Shown here: one piece after another, positions 1 to 10,592 of the stretch
How positions within the stretch are numbered: position 1 is the first letter of the stretch
Layout of the letters: each line of letters opens with the position of its first letter
Origin: Alteromonadaceae bacterium Bs31
GTDB taxonomy: Bacteria > Pseudomonadota > Gammaproteobacteria > Pseudomonadales > Cellvibrionaceae
Reading direction: 5' to 3'
Length of the DNA stretch: 64,000 nucleotides
Assembly (NCBI GenBank): GCA_900177435.1
Contig: FXAI01000010.1
Span: 63,281-127,280 of the forward strand
Made by a program: the position numbers and the translations under genes
Notes under the pieces: generated by a model
What the model saw: only the letters and a program-made list of their open reading frames with translations
Told to the model about the DNA's origin: nothing
The model's database searches: none

Positions 1-568
1 GTACACGCTGTACACGATGGGCGCCAGATTCAAATTTCATCTGCGAATACACGCCACTACCCACCACGCGACTAATAATTTCTTTGTAGCCACCGTGATC
101 ACCAAGGCTCTCACTAATTACTTCTACTCGCCAGCCCCGGTTTTCCGCGTAACGGGAATACATACGGAATAAATCTCCAGAGAAGATTGCAGCTTCGTCA
201 CCGCCGGTACCAGCTCGAATTTCCAAAAACACATTTTTGCTGTCGTTGGGATCTTTAGGTAATAATAGTTTTTGTAATTGAAGTTCCAGGGGCTCTATTT
301 GCGCTTCGCTGTCTTTTAGCTCTTCCTGAGCCATTTCACGCATATCGGCATCGCCATCTTCCAGCAATACTTTTGCTTCTTCGATGTTCTCCAAAGCTAC
401 CTGGAACTGCTGGAAACATTGAACAACCGGCTCAAGCTCCGCGTATTCACGTCCGAGGTCTCGAAATTTATTCTGATCGGCAATAATACTGGGGTCTCCC
501 AGTAAAGCTCCGACTTCGTCGTAACGCTCCACCAGGTTTTCAAGTTTTTCTTTTATAGAGTCTTTCAT
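1..568 (-). CDS. prfA: Peptide chain release factor 1, N-terminal part (cut by window edge)
   Basis: Release factor 1 reads UAA/UAG stop codons and triggers peptidyl-tRNA hydrolysis on the ribosome. The reading frame is open from an ATG at 566-568 to the left edge, giving 189 codons that start [19 protein letters not shown]. Near residue 115 it carries the RF1 signature [18 protein letters not shown], followed by [10 protein letters not shown] at the edge. The GGQ catalytic loop and the stop-codon recognition region lie outside the window. It sits 37 bp downstream of hemA on the same strand, the usual hemA-prfA operon order in gammaproteobacteria. Identification is secure; completeness cannot be judged. 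Confidence 0.97.
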   Translation of the reverse strand, partial: MKDSIKEKLENLVERYDEVGALLGDPSIIADQNKFRDLGREYAELEPVVQCFQQFQVALENIEEAKVLLEDGDADMREMAQEELKDSEAQIEPLELQLQKLLLPKDPNDSKNVFLEIRAGTGGDEAAIFSGDLFRMYSRYAENRGWRVEVISESLGDHGGYKEIISRVVGSGVYSQMKFESGAHRVQRV

Positions 569-605
569 TGAGTCTTCAAGTTTCTTACGAATTGGTTTTT
601 AACGA

Positions 606-1871
606 TTAATCATCTTGGTTATTATCGCCCAAGCCAAATAAATCACGAATTTCCTGCACCACATCGTTTTTGCCTTCAGCGCTGGCGCGTTTTAATGCGG
701 TACTGGGCTCATGCAAAAATTTATTAGTTAAATTCCTCGCCAGCTGCTTGAGCGCAGCTTCCGGCTCCACACCGGATTCGAGCAATTTCAGACTTTTTTG
801 CAGCTCATTTTCACGCAGCACATCAGTCTTAAGCCGAAGGGATTTTATGAGTTCTACTGAAGGTTGGGCGCGACGGTCGTGCACAAAACGCTCAACCCCG
901 GCTTCAATAATCTCTCGTGCGATTTCGGCCGCTTGCTCGCGAGATTTTTTGTTTTCGTCAATAACTTCTTTTAAGTCGTCAACCGTATAAAGGTAAACAT
1001 CCGACAGATCTCCCACCTGCGGCTCGATATCACGCGGCACGGCGATATCCACCATAAACATGGGCTTATGTTTACGTTGCTTGAGCGCTGCTTCAACAGC
1101 GCCTTTGCCCAACAGCGGCAATTGGCTGGCGGTGGATGATATCACGATGTCCGCAGCGGGCAGATGCTCTGGTATATCTGCCAGCAAAATAGCGTCGGCG
1201 CCAAGCTCGGACGCCAAATGACGAGCATTCTCAAGGGTTCGGTTCGCCACTATGAGCTTTTTTATGCCCTGATTTTTTAAATGCCTGGCAACCAGCTCTA
1301 TTGTTTCGCCGGCACCTATCAGCAAGGCCGTATCCTGCTTCAAGTCAGAAAATATCTGTTGCGCCAGAGAAACAGCCGCATAGGCAACAGAGACCGGGTT
1401 TTCGCCAATGGCTGTTTCGGAGCGTACTTTTTTGGCGATACTAAATACGCGCTGAAAAGCATCGTGCAGCACACTACCCAGTGTGCCGGCCTCTCTGGCG
1501 ACGGCGTAACAGGATTTCATTTGCCCAAGAATCTGAGGCTCTCCAAGTACCAATGAGTCCAGCCCGCTGGCCACCGTCATCATATGTCGGGCAGCGTCGT
1601 CATCCTGGTGTGCGTAGTGCACAGCAGCAAGCTCCTCCAAATGCGCCTGCTTCTCGCTTGCCAGCCACTGCAGCAATGCTTGATGATCAAGTGAGCCCTG
1701 ACAATAAACCTCTGTTCTGTTACAGGTGGACAATATTGCAATTTCTTCCACCTGCTCACTGGCCTGAGCACTGCGCAGCGCCTGCTCCAGCTGGCTCGGT
1801 GAAAAAGCCACCTTTTCGCGAATATCCAGGCTCGCGGTAGTGTGATTTATGCCAAGGGCAATTAGAGTCAT
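606..1871 (-). CDS. hemA: Glutamyl-tRNA reductase
   Basis: This enzyme reduces glutamyl-tRNA(Glu) to glutamate-1-semialdehyde with NADPH, the committed step of C5 haem biosynthesis in the cytosol. The 421-residue product begins [20 protein letters not shown] and has the catalytic cysteine in STCNRTEVY (Cys50). The substrate-binding region [15 protein letters not shown] is near residue 105, and a nucleotide-binding ALLIGAGE stretch is near 182. The C-terminal dimerisation helix region is complete. It is divergent from the TPR-lipoprotein gene at 2123 across about 250 bp and is followed by prfA, suggesting a hemA-prfA transcript. Confidence 0.98.
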   Translation of the reverse strand: MTLIALGINHTTASLDIREKVAFSPSQLEQALRSAQASEQVEEIAILSTCNRTEVYCQGSLDHQALLQWLASEKQAHLEELAAVHYAHQDDDAARHMMTVASGLDSLVLGEPQILGQMKSCYAVAREAGTLGSVLHDAFQRVFSIAKKVRSETAIGENPVSVAYAAVSLAQQIFSDLKQDTALLIGAGETIELVARHLKNQGIKKLIVANRTLENARHLASELGADAILLADIPEHLPAADIVISSTASQLPLLGKGAVEAALKQRKHKPMFMVDIAVPRDIEPQVGDLSDVYLYTVDDLKEVIDENKKSREQAAEIAREIIEAGVERFVHDRRAQPSVELIKSLRLKTDVLRENELQKSLKLLESGVEPEAALKQLARNLTNKFLHEPSTALKRASAEGKNDVVQEIRDLFGLGDNNQDD

Positions 1872-2122
1872 ACGTTTAAATCTAGGTTCAGGAAGCCGCC
1901 CATTCTCTTTTTCCAGGCGAAGGAAGGCAAGCGCTGTGAATGATAGCGCGATTGTTCACTGCTGTTGTCGTCTTATCTTTCATTCGCGCGTGTATCACTC
2001 TATAGCTTGTTATACTCGCTATATAACCCCATTGTGTAAGCACAAAGGAAGGAACCAGAAAACTTAAGGCTGGTCGCAGATATAGACAGAAACCAGCATT
2101 GTATAAGAGTTAGCCGTATTCG

Positions 2123-3871
2123 ATGATTACCCTATTCGCTCAAATAAGCAGCCCACGCCTGGCAAAACCGCTGGCAATCTCCCTGTTAGTGTTACTTCAG
2201 TCCTGCGCCACAGCGCCCACTCAGGAACGTGTTGAACAGGAAAAGCCTGCGATCGCGCCGCCCGAAAAAATCGCAGATCGCTCAATAAGTACGGAGACAC
2301 TCTACGCGTTAATGGTCGCGGAGATGGCTATCGACCGCAAACGCTATGACATTGCACTGAACAACTATGTCCAGCAGGCTCTATCTACCCGCGACCCGCT
2401 GGTCACCTCTCGTGCCACCCAAATTGCCCGAATACTAAAAGCTCATCAGCCGGCACTGGAAATGGCCGAGCTTTGGGTCGACCTTGAGCCAGAAAACACA
2501 GACGCCCAACTTATTGCCACGGCTGAGCTAATCGAGGCAAATCGGGTAGAAGAAGCCGTCGCCATGTCTGCCAAACTGCTGGAATCTGGCGCAGCAACAG
2601 CCTTCGATGCCATTGCCGTTAAAGCATCCGAAGGCGATATCGAACAAGTTCGAATGCTCACCGACGTCTATGCAGGCTTGCTTAAATCCCACCCGGAGGA
2701 AGAGCAATTATTGCTCGGCTACAGCGTGCTGCTGCATCAGGATGGCAGGGATGAAGAAGCGCTCAAAGCTATCTCAAATGCGCTGAAGCTAAACCCGCAA
2801 AATATCCGGGCTGCGTTTCAGGAAACACGCATACTGCAGCAAATGGGCAAGCAAGACCTTGCACTGCAGAAACTGGCCAAGCTGGTGAAGGACAACCCGG
2901 ACAATTTTTCTCTGCGCGCCCGCTATGCTCGAGTGGTTTCAGCCACAGACCTGAATGAAAGCCGGCAACAGTTTCAGGCCTTGCTAAAGCAAGCTCCAAA
3001 CGACCCTGAAATACTGTTTTCCCTGGCAATTGTAGAAAAGGAAAGCGGCCGGCTGGGGCAATCCGAAGAGCACTTCAAAACCCTGCTGGCCAGCGGCTAC
3101 TACACCAATGCCGCCAACTACTACCTTGGCCAGATTTACGAAAAGAAAAACGATATGGACGCCGCTCTGGAACACTATACCCAGGTGGGGCCGAGCCAAA
3201 ATTTCCTCAGCGCCATTCTTAGAGCAAGCAACCTGCTCAGCAGCAGCGATCGCGAAATAGATGCACTGACTTTAGTGAGAGAAAAACGCAAAACTGCCGA
3301 AGCCCAATACAGAGAAGGGCTTTTCATTTTGGAGTCAGACATTCTCTCCACTGCAGGCCAGATGAGCGCCGCCGAACTGGTATTGAGCGACGGCCTGGAC
3401 GCCTTTCCAGACAGCACAAAAATGCTTTATGCGCGCGCCATGCTCTACACACGCATTGACTATATCGCCGCCGCTGAATTGGATTTGAAGAAAATTCTCA
3501 CGGTAACACCTGATAATGCCGCAGCGCTAAATGCCCTGGGCTACACCCTGGCAGACCGCACCGACAGATTAGATGAAGCCTACCTCTATATAAAGAAAGC
3601 CTACGAACTTACCCCGGAAGACCCTGCCGTTATCGACAGCATGGGCTGGGTGGAATACCGGCGCGGTAATTATCAGGAGGCCTTACTGCGCCTGCGACAA
3701 GCCATGAACGCCATGCCCGACCACGAAATCGCCGCACACCTGGGAGAGGTACTATGGGTCACCGGCGGCAAAGAGGAAGCTAAACAGATATGGAAACAGG
3801 GGCTTGAGCTAACGCCTCAAAGCAGCGTAATACACAAAACCCTGCATCGCCTTAAAGTGGACCTCAACTAA
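2123..3871 (+). CDS. TPR-repeat lipoprotein upstream of lolB
   Basis: A 582-residue protein with a lipoprotein signal: hydrophobic ISLLVLLQSC with Cys28 as the probable lipidation site, then an acidic/proline-rich linker. The rest is helical and fits tetratricopeptide repeats throughout, for example ALKAISNALKLNPQN and the C-terminal copies around ALNALGYTLADRTDRLDEA and DSMGWVEYRRGNYQEALLRL. TPR arrays mediate protein-protein contacts; the partner is unknown. The gene ends 6 bp before lolB and probably shares its transcript, as in Pseudomonas, where a TPR protein precedes lolB. The start ATG at 2123 is chosen because it gives a sensible signal peptide, although its ribosome site is weak. Confidence 0.85.
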   Translation: MITLFAQISSPRLAKPLAISLLVLLQSCATAPTQERVEQEKPAIAPPEKIADRSISTETLYALMVAEMAIDRKRYDIALNNYVQQALSTRDPLVTSRATQIARILKAHQPALEMAELWVDLEPENTDAQLIATAELIEANRVEEAVAMSAKLLESGAATAFDAIAVKASEGDIEQVRMLTDVYAGLLKSHPEEEQLLLGYSVLLHQDGRDEEALKAISNALKLNPQNIRAAFQETRILQQMGKQDLALQKLAKLVKDNPDNFSLRARYARVVSATDLNESRQQFQALLKQAPNDPEILFSLAIVEKESGRLGQSEEHFKTLLASGYYTNAANYYLGQIYEKKNDMDAALEHYTQVGPSQNFLSAILRASNLLSSSDREIDALTLVREKRKTAEAQYREGLFILESDILSTAGQMSAAELVLSDGLDAFPDSTKMLYARAMLYTRIDYIAAAELDLKKILTVTPDNAAALNALGYTLADRTDRLDEAYLYIKKAYELTPEDPAVIDSMGWVEYRRGNYQEALLRLRQAMNAMPDHEIAAHLGEVLWVTGGKEEAKQIWKQGLELTPQSSVIHKTLHRLKVDLN

Positions 3872-3877
3872 ACCTCT

Positions 3878-4447
3878 ATGCAAAAAATTATAGTCTCGCT
3901 GCTGGCTCTAATACTCGTTGCCTGCGGCTCCCTGCCGGAGAAAAAAGCAAGCCTCAATCACCCGTCGGAAATGCAAAACTGGACCCTGCAGGGAAAAATA
4001 GGCGTGAAAGCGCTGGGAGAATCCCAAAGTGCCAATTTTCACTGGCAAAACTCTGATCAACAAGGTTACACAATCCGAGTACATGGCCCGCTCGGCCAGG
4101 GTGCAGCAAAATTAGAGAGAGATTTCCAGGGAGTGTCATTTGAAGCAGACGGTGTAAGCCAGCGAGCTACCACTGCTGAAGAGCTCATGAGCATGAACCT
4201 GGGCTGGTCCTTTCCCGTCGATGCCATGAGTTGGTGGGTTCGTGGCCTGCCTGCACCGCAGCTGGAGATCCAGCGCGAACAGCTAAATGAACAGGGCCTG
4301 CTAAGTGAGCTGGAGCAAGGAGGCTGGACAATACAATACACACGTTATCAGCTGGTGGGCGGGCTAAATCTGCCAGCAAAGCTGCTTGCTTCTCGCCATG
4401 AGCATCGGGTGGAAGTAAAACTCCTACTAAAAAAATGGGATTTTTAG
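3878..4447 (+). CDS. lolB: Outer-membrane lipoprotein receptor LolB
   Basis: LolB accepts lipoproteins from periplasmic LolA and inserts them in the outer membrane. The 189-residue product has a short signal MQKIIVSLLALILVAC with the lipobox Cys at residue 16. The LolB core follows: WTLQGKIGVKALGESQSANFHWQ, then the VHGPLGQGAAKLERD and WWVRGLPAP regions. It lies between the TPR lipoprotein gene and ispE, the conserved gammaproteobacterial order. Length is normal for the family. Confidence 0.95.
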   Translation: MQKIIVSLLALILVACGSLPEKKASLNHPSEMQNWTLQGKIGVKALGESQSANFHWQNSDQQGYTIRVHGPLGQGAAKLERDFQGVSFEADGVSQRATTAEELMSMNLGWSFPVDAMSWWVRGLPAPQLEIQREQLNEQGLLSELEQGGWTIQYTRYQLVGGLNLPAKLLASRHEHRVEVKLLLKKWDF

Positions 4448-4458
4448 CCGATTAACAC

Positions 4459-5313
4459 ATGCCTTCACTAACCCTCCCCTCTCCGGCGAAACTCAACCTC
4501 TTCCTGCACATCCTCGGCCGCCGGGAGGATGGCTATCATCAATTACAAACAGCCTTTCAGATTCTCGGCTTTGGCGATGAAATTACACTGGAAACGCTTA
4601 ACAGCGGAGCCATTGAGCTAACAAGAGCTTTACCCGGTGTGCCAAGGGAGAAAAATCTCGTCTATCGCGCCGCCAAGCTGCTTCAACAACACACCGGCTG
4701 TAGTCTCGGTGCAAAAATCGACATTAATAAACGTTTACCTATGGGCGGAGGCATTGGCGGGGGCAGCAGCAATGCTGCAAGCACGCTGCTAGGGCTTAAC
4801 CAACTGTGGCAATGTGGAAGCAGCATAGACCAGCTGGCAGAACTAGGCGCTCAACTGGGCGCAGACGTTCCGGTATTTGTACGAGGAAAAACGGCCTGGG
4901 CAGAAGGCGTGGGCGAACTACTGGTTCCCCTTGAATTAAACGAGCTCTGGTACCTGGTTTTGACCCCAGACTGCCACGTAAGTACCGCTGAGATTTTTTC
5001 GCACAAAGATTTGACAAGAGATACGCTCGCCATTACAGTAGCCGCCTTCCTCGAGAAGGGCGGGAAAAATGACTGTCAACCACTGGTTGAAAAGCTGTTC
5101 CCGCAGGTGAGAGATGCGGTTGATTGGCTCAGTCAGTATGGCCAGGCGCAGCTAACTGGAACTGGGGCATGTGTATTTGCCGCATTTTCTACGAAGCAGT
5201 TAGCGCTGGATGTTTACGCCAAGCGACCAAAGCATTTGCAAGGCTTTGTGGCCCAAGGCGTGAACGATTCGCCACTGCATCAATGCCTCCCCTCTATACC
5301 AACAGAGGTATAA
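4459..5313 (+). CDS. ispE: 4-diphosphocytidyl-2-C-methyl-D-erythritol kinase
   Basis: IspE phosphorylates CDP-methylerythritol in the non-mevalonate isoprenoid pathway. The 284-residue GHMP kinase starts with [22 protein letters not shown] (lysine and histidine substrate contacts). It carries the ATP-binding glycine loop [15 protein letters not shown] near residue 95, with Asn where many homologues have Asp. A C-terminal [10 protein letters not shown] motif is also present. It begins 11 bp after lolB and is followed 7 bp later by tRNA-Gln, an arrangement conserved in Pseudomonas relatives. Confidence 0.97.
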   Translation: MPSLTLPSPAKLNLFLHILGRREDGYHQLQTAFQILGFGDEITLETLNSGAIELTRALPGVPREKNLVYRAAKLLQQHTGCSLGAKIDINKRLPMGGGIGGGSSNAASTLLGLNQLWQCGSSIDQLAELGAQLGADVPVFVRGKTAWAEGVGELLVPLELNELWYLVLTPDCHVSTAEIFSHKDLTRDTLAITVAAFLEKGGKNDCQPLVEKLFPQVRDAVDWLSQYGQAQLTGTGACVFAAFSTKQLALDVYAKRPKHLQGFVAQGVNDSPLHQCLPSIPTEV

Positions 5314-5320
5314 GGTCTAC

Positions 5321-5395
5321 TGGGGTGTAGCCAAGCGGTAAGGCAGCGGGTTTTGATCCCGTCATGCGAAGGTTCGAATCCTTCCACCCCAGCCA
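5321..5395 (+). tRNA. tRNA-Gln (anticodon TTG)
   Basis: A complete cloverleaf of 75 nt with encoded CCA. The acceptor stem TGGGGTG pairs with CACCCCA, the discriminator base is G, the D-arm includes AGCCAAGCGGTAAGGC, and the anticodon loop TTTTGAT carries TTG. The T-arm contains GGTTCGAATCC. It lies directly between ispE and prs, its usual place in this group of bacteria. Confidence 0.97.
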
Positions 5396-5468
5396 CTCTT
5401 CCTTTCATCCGCGCCCTCCCTACTTTTGCTCTTCAACCGGGCTTGTTTAACACAAGTTACGGAGTAAG

Positions 5469-5532
5469 CCCCATCCGTGGGGTTATACAAGCTTATTCCA
5501 GACAAGCTTTGGCATACACCCCATCCGTGGGG
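5469..5532 (+). repeat. Two identical hairpin repeats in the prs leader
   Basis: The 14-mer CCCCATCCGTGGGG occurs at 5469-5482 and again at 5519-5532, exactly 50 bp apart, just upstream of the prs start at 5562. Each copy can fold into a 5-bp CCCCA/TGGGG stem closed by TCCG, which as RNA is a UNCG-type tetraloop, an unusually stable class. Between them, two AAGCTT copies at 5489-5494 and 5504-5509 can also pair. There is no T-tract, so these do not look like simple terminators. A role in prs mRNA control or in tRNA-Gln 3' processing is possible but inferred. Confidence 0.6.
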
Positions 5533-5561
5533 TAAACACAAAATGTAGAAGGTGCACAAAC

Positions 5562-6515
5562 ATGCCCGATTTAATGGTATTTAGTGGTAACTCCAACCCC
5601 GACCTGGCCAAGAAAATTGTTGCCAACCTGGGAATACCGCTCGGGGATGTGACCGTCGATAAATTTTCGGACGGCGAAATTTTAGTTGAGCTGAATGAAA
5701 ACGTGCGCGGGCGCGACGTTTTCGTAATTCAGCCCACCTGCAACCCCACCAATGATCACATTATGGAGTTGCTAATTATTGTAGACGCCCTGCACCGCTC
5801 CTCAGCAGGCAGAATAACCGCAGTAGTGCCCTATTTTGGTTACGCCCGCCAGGATCGCCGCGTTCGCTCTGCCAGGGTACCCATTACCGCCAAAGTGGTT
5901 GCCGACATGATGGTAACCGTGGGTGTAGACAGGGTGCTAACCGTAGATTTACATGCGGAGCAAATACAGGGCTTTTTCGATGTTCCCGTAGACAACGTCT
6001 ATGGCTCGCCAGTATTGCTGACGGATATCGAAAAACAACACTTTGAAGACCTCGTGGTGGTTTCACCCGATATCGGCGGTGTTGTTCGCGCCCGGGCAGT
6101 GGCCAAGCAACTGGGTATAGACCTGGCCATTATTGATAAGCGTCGACCAAAAGCGAATGTCGCAGAAGTCATGCACATTATCGGTGAAATAGAAAACAGA
6201 ACCTGCTTGCTGGTTGACGATATGGTGGATACAGCAGGCACACTTTGCAATGCAGCACAGGCGCTGAAAGATCACGGCGCCAAAAAAGTTGTTGCCTATG
6301 CAACGCATCCAGTATTGTCTGGCCCGGCTATAGACCGCCTAAATAATTCAATGATGGATGAACTGGTGGTGACGGATTCAATTCCACTGTCGCCAGCCGC
6401 AAAAAAATGCAAGGTGATTCGTACTTTGAGCCTCTCCAACATGTTGGCAGAAGCCATGCGACGAATTTCTAATGAAGAGTCTCTGAGCGCCATGTTTGGC
6501 GATCCGGGAATATAG
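5562..6515 (+). CDS. prs: Ribose-phosphate pyrophosphokinase
   Basis: Prs makes PRPP from ribose-5-phosphate and ATP, feeding purine, pyrimidine, histidine, tryptophan and NAD synthesis. The 317-residue sequence is full length. It has the catalytic flexible-loop region [18 protein letters not shown] near residue 97, the HAEQIQGFF segment, and the PRPP-binding loop [12 protein letters not shown] near residue 217. The start at 5562 follows an AAGGTG ribosome site. The paired hairpin repeats in its leader are described separately. Confidence 0.98.
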   Translation: MPDLMVFSGNSNPDLAKKIVANLGIPLGDVTVDKFSDGEILVELNENVRGRDVFVIQPTCNPTNDHIMELLIIVDALHRSSAGRITAVVPYFGYARQDRRVRSARVPITAKVVADMMVTVGVDRVLTVDLHAEQIQGFFDVPVDNVYGSPVLLTDIEKQHFEDLVVVSPDIGGVVRARAVAKQLGIDLAIIDKRRPKANVAEVMHIIGEIENRTCLLVDDMVDTAGTLCNAAQALKDHGAKKVVAYATHPVLSGPAIDRLNNSMMDELVVTDSIPLSPAAKKCKVIRTLSLSNMLAEAMRRISNEESLSAMFGDPGI

Positions 6516-6534
6516 TTTTCAGCCCTGCTGAAAA

Positions 6535-6557
6535 ATGCCGCTGAGTACTAGCGGCAT
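6535..6557 (+). terminator. Hairpin after prs, possible weak terminator
   Basis: An 8-bp stem ATGCCGCT/AGCGGCAT encloses a 7-nt loop, 20 bp after the prs stop. No T-run follows on the plus strand, while five A residues precede it. Rho-independent termination of prs is therefore doubtful; it may stabilise the prs 3' end. Confidence 0.35.
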
Positions 6558-6626
6558 CAAACAAACCACGCTGTTTCTGGTCGCGGAACACTGTGGGATT
6601 TTTTTATAACTCTATTGGAGTCAATT

Positions 6627-7265
6627 ATGTCCGAAGACTTTACACTTGACGCAGCACTCCGTGACGATAAGGGGAAAGGTGCGAGCCGCCGCCTACGTCG
6701 CGAAGCAGGCCTGGTACCCGCCATCGTATACGGTGGTCGCAAAAAGCCAGCCAACATCACAATTTCGCACAACGAGCTGTCAAAACACCTCGAGAACGAA
6801 GCTTTTTACTCACACATTATTAGCTTAAACATTAATGGCAGCGCTGAAGACGTGATCCTTAAAGATCTGCAGCGCCACCCGGCAAAAGCTCAAATTATTC
6901 ACGCGGATTTCCTGCGCGTATCCAAAACCAAGAAGTTCACTACACGTGTACCTCTGCACTTTATTAACGAAAGCACATCCAAGGGCGTTAAACTGCAGGG
7001 CGGCTCGGTTTCTCACACCATGACAGATCTGGAAATCAGCTGTTTACCCGGAGACCTGCCTGAGTTTATTGAAGTGGATCTGGCCGAGGTTGAAGTTGGC
7101 CAAATCGTTCACATTTCAGACCTGCAACTGCCAAAAGGTGTGGAGTCTGTTGCTCTGGCTCACGGCGCTGATCACGACCTACCGGTTGCCAACATCAGCA
7201 AAGCTCGTGGCGGTGCCGATGATGACGCAGAAGACAGTGAAGCAGAGGAAGGCGGCGAAGAGTAA
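6627..7265 (+). CDS. rplY: 50S ribosomal protein bL25 (long CTC/TL5 form)
   Basis: bL25 binds 5S rRNA in the large subunit. The 212-residue product has the N-terminal L25 5S-binding domain (about residues 1-95, with [22 protein letters not shown]), the TL5/CTC beta domain, and a very acidic tail rich in Asp and Glu. An in-frame TTG at 6615 would add four residues, but that region contains the ribosome-binding TTGGAG at 6615-6620, so the ATG at 6627 is the start. A strong terminator follows at 7283. Confidence 0.96.
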   Translation: MSEDFTLDAALRDDKGKGASRRLRREAGLVPAIVYGGRKKPANITISHNELSKHLENEAFYSHIISLNINGSAEDVILKDLQRHPAKAQIIHADFLRVSKTKKFTTRVPLHFINESTSKGVKLQGGSVSHTMTDLEISCLPGDLPEFIEVDLAEVEVGQIVHISDLQLPKGVESVALAHGADHDLPVANISKARGGADDDAEDSEAEEGGEE

Positions 7266-7282
7266 GCTCCCGCATTACCTCC

Positions 7283-7309
7283 AAGGGCAGCCAAAGGCTG
7301 CCCTTTTTG
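7283..7309 (+). terminator. Rho-independent terminator after rplY
   Basis: A perfect 10-bp stem AAGGGCAGCC / GGCTGCCCTT with an AAA loop runs directly into a run of five T. It lies between the rplY stop and the pth start and is the clearest intrinsic terminator in the window. Confidence 0.92.
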
Positions 7310-7337
7310 TATCTACTCAACGAATTTACTTGCTGCT

Positions 7338-7919
7338 ATGAATGCACCCGTAAAAATGATTGTTGGCCTGGGCAACCCCGGAGCTGAATACGCCAATACC
7401 CGCCACAACGCCGGCCAGGATTTTGTGCAGGAACTTGCTCGCGCTCACGGCCAAGCTCTGGCAAATACGCCAAAACATTTCGGCTATACTGCGCGCATTA
7501 ACGTCGCTGGCAAGGATGTACGCCTGCTGGTACCCACCACCTTTATGAATAATAGCGGTCAGGCGGTAGCGTCTCTGGCAAATTTTTTTAAAATAGCGCC
7601 GGAGAATATTCTGGTGGTACACGACGAGCTGGACCTGGACCCTGGTGTTGCGAGGCTTAAAGTCGGTGGTGGTCACGGCGGCCACAACGGCCTGAGAGAT
7701 ATTATCAGCTCGCTGGCTAACAATAAAAATTTCGGACGTCTTCGCATAGGCATTGGACACCCAGGCAATGCAAAAATGGTGAGCGCTTATGTGCTGAAAA
7801 AAGCACCTCAAGCTGAACAACATTTAATAGAAGACGCCATTCGAGAAAGCGAAAAAGCGGTTCCCGAGCTACTTGCAGGTGACTGGGAAAAAGCAATGCG
7901 TGAACTTCACACCCGCTAA
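7338..7919 (+). CDS. pth: Peptidyl-tRNA hydrolase
   Basis: Pth releases peptides from prematurely dissociated peptidyl-tRNA and recycles the tRNA. The 193-residue protein has the N-terminal signature [20 protein letters not shown] with the catalytic His at residue 23, the [12 protein letters not shown] loop, and HDELDLDPG with the conserved acidic residue. The motif [13 protein letters not shown] is also intact. It sits between rplY and ychF as in most gammaproteobacteria. Confidence 0.97.
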   Translation: MNAPVKMIVGLGNPGAEYANTRHNAGQDFVQELARAHGQALANTPKHFGYTARINVAGKDVRLLVPTTFMNNSGQAVASLANFFKIAPENILVVHDELDLDPGVARLKVGGGHGGHNGLRDIISSLANNKNFGRLRIGIGHPGNAKMVSAYVLKKAPQAEQHLIEDAIRESEKAVPELLAGDWEKAMRELHTR

Positions 7920-8004
7920 ATCGCTTATGGCATTGGAGAGAGCTCGCTTTGCTCCACGAATAAAAGGTTAATTTAGGGCGAAAGCCGATAACAGGTAAAA
8001 ATCT

Positions 8005-9096
8005 ATGGGTTTCAAATGCGGCATTGTTGGTTTGCCCAACGTCGGTAAATCTACACTTTTTAATGCACTGACTCAGGCGGGAATCGACGCCGAGAACTTT
8101 CCCTTTTGCACCATTGAGCCCAATGCAGGTGTAGTGGCGGTGCCGGACCCTCGGCAGGATAAACTGGCCGAGATCGTCTCACCTGAGCGAGTAGTCCCCA
8201 CAACCATGGAATTCGTCGATATTGCCGGGCTGGTAGCCGGAGCCTCCAAAGGTGAAGGGCTGGGCAACCAGTTTCTGGCCAATATTCGGGAAACAGATGC
8301 CATCGCTCACGTAGTACGCTGTTTCGAAGACCCCAATGTTATTCACGTTGATGGCCATATAAATCCCTCAAGCGATATTGAGGTAATTAATACCGAGCTT
8401 GCATTGGCAGACTTGGAAACAGTGGAGAAGGCGCTGCAACGCTTTAGCAAAGCCGCAAAAGGACAAGATAAGCACGCCATCAAAATGAAAGGCCTGCTGG
8501 AATTAATATTGCCACATCTGAACGAAGCCAAGCCACTGCGCTCCTTCGGCCTTTCGGAAGAACAAAATACCCAGCTAAAAGAGCTTAGCCTACTTACACT
8601 CAAACCTACCATGTACATCGCCAACGTGGAGGAAGACGGCTTCAACAACAATTCACTGTTGGATACCGTTGTGGCTATCGCCAAAGAGGAAGATGCCGTT
8701 GTAGTGCCCATCTGCAACAAGCTGGAAGCGGAAATAGCCGAGCTGGATGAGGAAGAAAAAGAAGAGTTCCTTGCGGAAATGGGTATGGAAGAACCCGGCC
8801 TGAACCGCGTGATCCGCGCTGGCTATGAGCTGCTGGAGCTCCACACCTACTTCACCGCTGGCGTAAAGGAAGTACGAGCCTGGACCATTCCCATTGGAGC
8901 CAGTGCACCGCAGGCTGCGGGCAAAATTCACACAGACTTTGAAAAAGGCTTTATCAGAGCTGAAATCGTCGCTTATGACGACTTCGTTCACTATAAGGGT
9001 GAAGCTGGCGCAAAAGAAGCGGGTAAATGGCGGCTGGAAGGTAAAGACTACACGGTGAAAGACGGCGACGTCATACATTTCCGTTTTAACGTTTAG
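8005..9096 (+). CDS. ychF: Redox-regulated ATPase/GTPase YchF
   Basis: YchF is an Obg-family P-loop NTPase that binds ATP and ribosomes and influences oxidative-stress responses. The 363-residue protein carries the P-loop GLPNVGKST (about residues 8-16), switch region [20 protein letters not shown], the NVEEDG segment and a C-terminal TGS domain ending [10 protein letters not shown]. The start at 8005 follows ACAGG with good spacing. Length matches the family. Confidence 0.97.
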   Translation: MGFKCGIVGLPNVGKSTLFNALTQAGIDAENFPFCTIEPNAGVVAVPDPRQDKLAEIVSPERVVPTTMEFVDIAGLVAGASKGEGLGNQFLANIRETDAIAHVVRCFEDPNVIHVDGHINPSSDIEVINTELALADLETVEKALQRFSKAAKGQDKHAIKMKGLLELILPHLNEAKPLRSFGLSEEQNTQLKELSLLTLKPTMYIANVEEDGFNNNSLLDTVVAIAKEEDAVVVPICNKLEAEIAELDEEEKEEFLAEMGMEEPGLNRVIRAGYELLELHTYFTAGVKEVRAWTIPIGASAPQAAGKIHTDFEKGFIRAEIVAYDDFVHYKGEAGAKEAGKWRLEGKDYTVKDGDVIHFRFNV

Positions 9097-9317
9097 AACC
9101 GCCTTGACTTTAGCAGGACGACTAGTGAAAATAGCCGCCCTCGCGAACCCGGCCAGCTTTAAGCTATTCAGCGATAGCCAGGCAGACACCGGCGAGCGGT
9201 TTAGACGCTAAAGTATTTACCAGAGGGCAGGAGCCCGATTCATTGCCAATGGCAAAGAGGGTAAGCAAAGCGAGGATATTTTTATTCAGGACGAATTAAA
9301 AATCTAAAACAAAAAGT

Positions 9318-9394
<77 letters not shown>

Positions 9395-9472
9395 CTTTTT
9401 CTCTACTTCTCTGCAGCCCTCCTCACTTGTACGCATGTTTTGTGACTGTAATCCGGGCATCCGCCCTGGCTA

Positions 9473-10348
9473 CTATTGCGGATGGGTAATACCAATATCA
9501 ATGAGATACGGCTTATCTCTTTCATACATGCCCGGCTTCAAATTAGTGTTTTTTAAATAAAATACTTTTCGCTTTGTCTGCCCGATCAGTGCTTTTTGCT
9601 CGGAGAATGTTGGCGCCATCAACTCATCAAGCTGCCCCGATTCAAACAGGCTTTTCAATCCCACCTCAAGCCTCTCAGCAAGTACCGGCCTATCCAGTGG
9701 GACATAAAAATACATGGGCAAGTAGGTATAAATTGCAATTTTATCCTCAATAAAAAGGTCCTCTGACTGCTTTTGTACCGTCGGCCATTCAAACAAAATT
9801 TCTGCAGGGCTGCGCATTAGCAGCTCAAATCGCTTGGCATCGAGCATACCGATCAGCCTGTCGCTCACTGTTGAGTAAACGATATCGAAGCCGGCATCTT
9901 CAAGTACCTTAGCTGTAGACCATCCGGCACCTTGCCCGAATCGAAACCGCTTCAAATCCTGCAAGCTTTCGACCTGTGCTGTTTTCATTTTCACGTCCTT
10001 TGAAACGAAAAACATGCGATAGCTTGCCAAGCCCCGATACATGGGGAAAGGCACAGCCACCGCTTTACCCTCCCAGGCCTGCTTATAAGCCGAAATGGCA
10101 ACAGAAAGTTTGCCATGCTCCAGCTCACGTAGTAAGCGATTACTTACTATCGGCCGCTCATAACGAATAATCTCATAGGGGCCGTATTTCTCCTCGGTTT
10201 CCCTTAAGGCAGCGTCCAGTGCCTTGAAGTTATAGCTGTCTGTCGCACCATCTTGATAATCTGCTGGGGGCAAAGCCATCACACGCTCCAAGGAATGAGC
10301 GGATAAGGACCATAGAACAACTAGAAGGAGGGTGCCGCGAATTATCAT
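9473..10348 (-). CDS. Periplasmic solute-binding-like protein (SBP_bac_3 type)
   Basis: A 291-residue protein with a signal peptide (MIIRGTLLLVVLWSLSAHS) and the two-lobed pattern of extracellular solute-binding proteins. Recognisable parts are the YEIIRYERPIVSNRLLRELE segment, FRFGQGAGWSTAKVLEDAGF, and the late LKSLFESGQLDELMAP stretch typical of family 3. No ABC permease or ATPase gene is adjacent, so it is an orphan binding protein or a sensory partner. An upstream in-frame start exists at 10390, but the ATG at 10348 gives the better signal peptide and has a GAGG upstream. The ligand is unknown. Confidence 0.7.
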   Translation of the reverse strand: MIIRGTLLLVVLWSLSAHSLERVMALPPADYQDGATDSYNFKALDAALRETEEKYGPYEIIRYERPIVSNRLLRELEHGKLSVAISAYKQAWEGKAVAVPFPMYRGLASYRMFFVSKDVKMKTAQVESLQDLKRFRFGQGAGWSTAKVLEDAGFDIVYSTVSDRLIGMLDAKRFELLMRSPAEILFEWPTVQKQSEDLFIEDKIAIYTYLPMYFYVPLDRPVLAERLEVGLKSLFESGQLDELMAPTFSEQKALIGQTKRKVFYLKNTNLKPGMYERDKPYLIDIGITHPQ

Positions 10349-10592
10349 CTTAAAAATTGCCTCGACCAAGCAAGAATAAAACTGACACAAAAAACAACAT
10401 GCAGAAAAAACACACTGAAAGAGAGAGCCAAACTGTCAACTTAGTATTAATGAATTGTAGCGGCCACGGCGATAGTCTGCGAGCAAAACCAGCCAAAAGC
10501 AGTAGAGCCGATGGCTGATAATTACTCGCTAATTTAGCGACACAAAAAAATCGCTCCCACCTCGCTAAAGCAGCAGGCGGTGACCACCGAGA

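Noticed and set aside
5396-5561. PurR operator in the prs leader
   Set aside because: No match to the ACGCAAACGTTTGCGT-type operator; only the GC-rich hairpin repeats are present.
7326-7823. 165-codon minus-strand open frame opposite pth
   Set aside because: It is the antisense shadow of the well-supported pth gene, with no family resemblance.
8653-9189. 178-codon minus-strand open frame opposite ychF
   Set aside because: Lies within ychF and its downstream gap; composition follows the ychF codons and no domain is recognisable.
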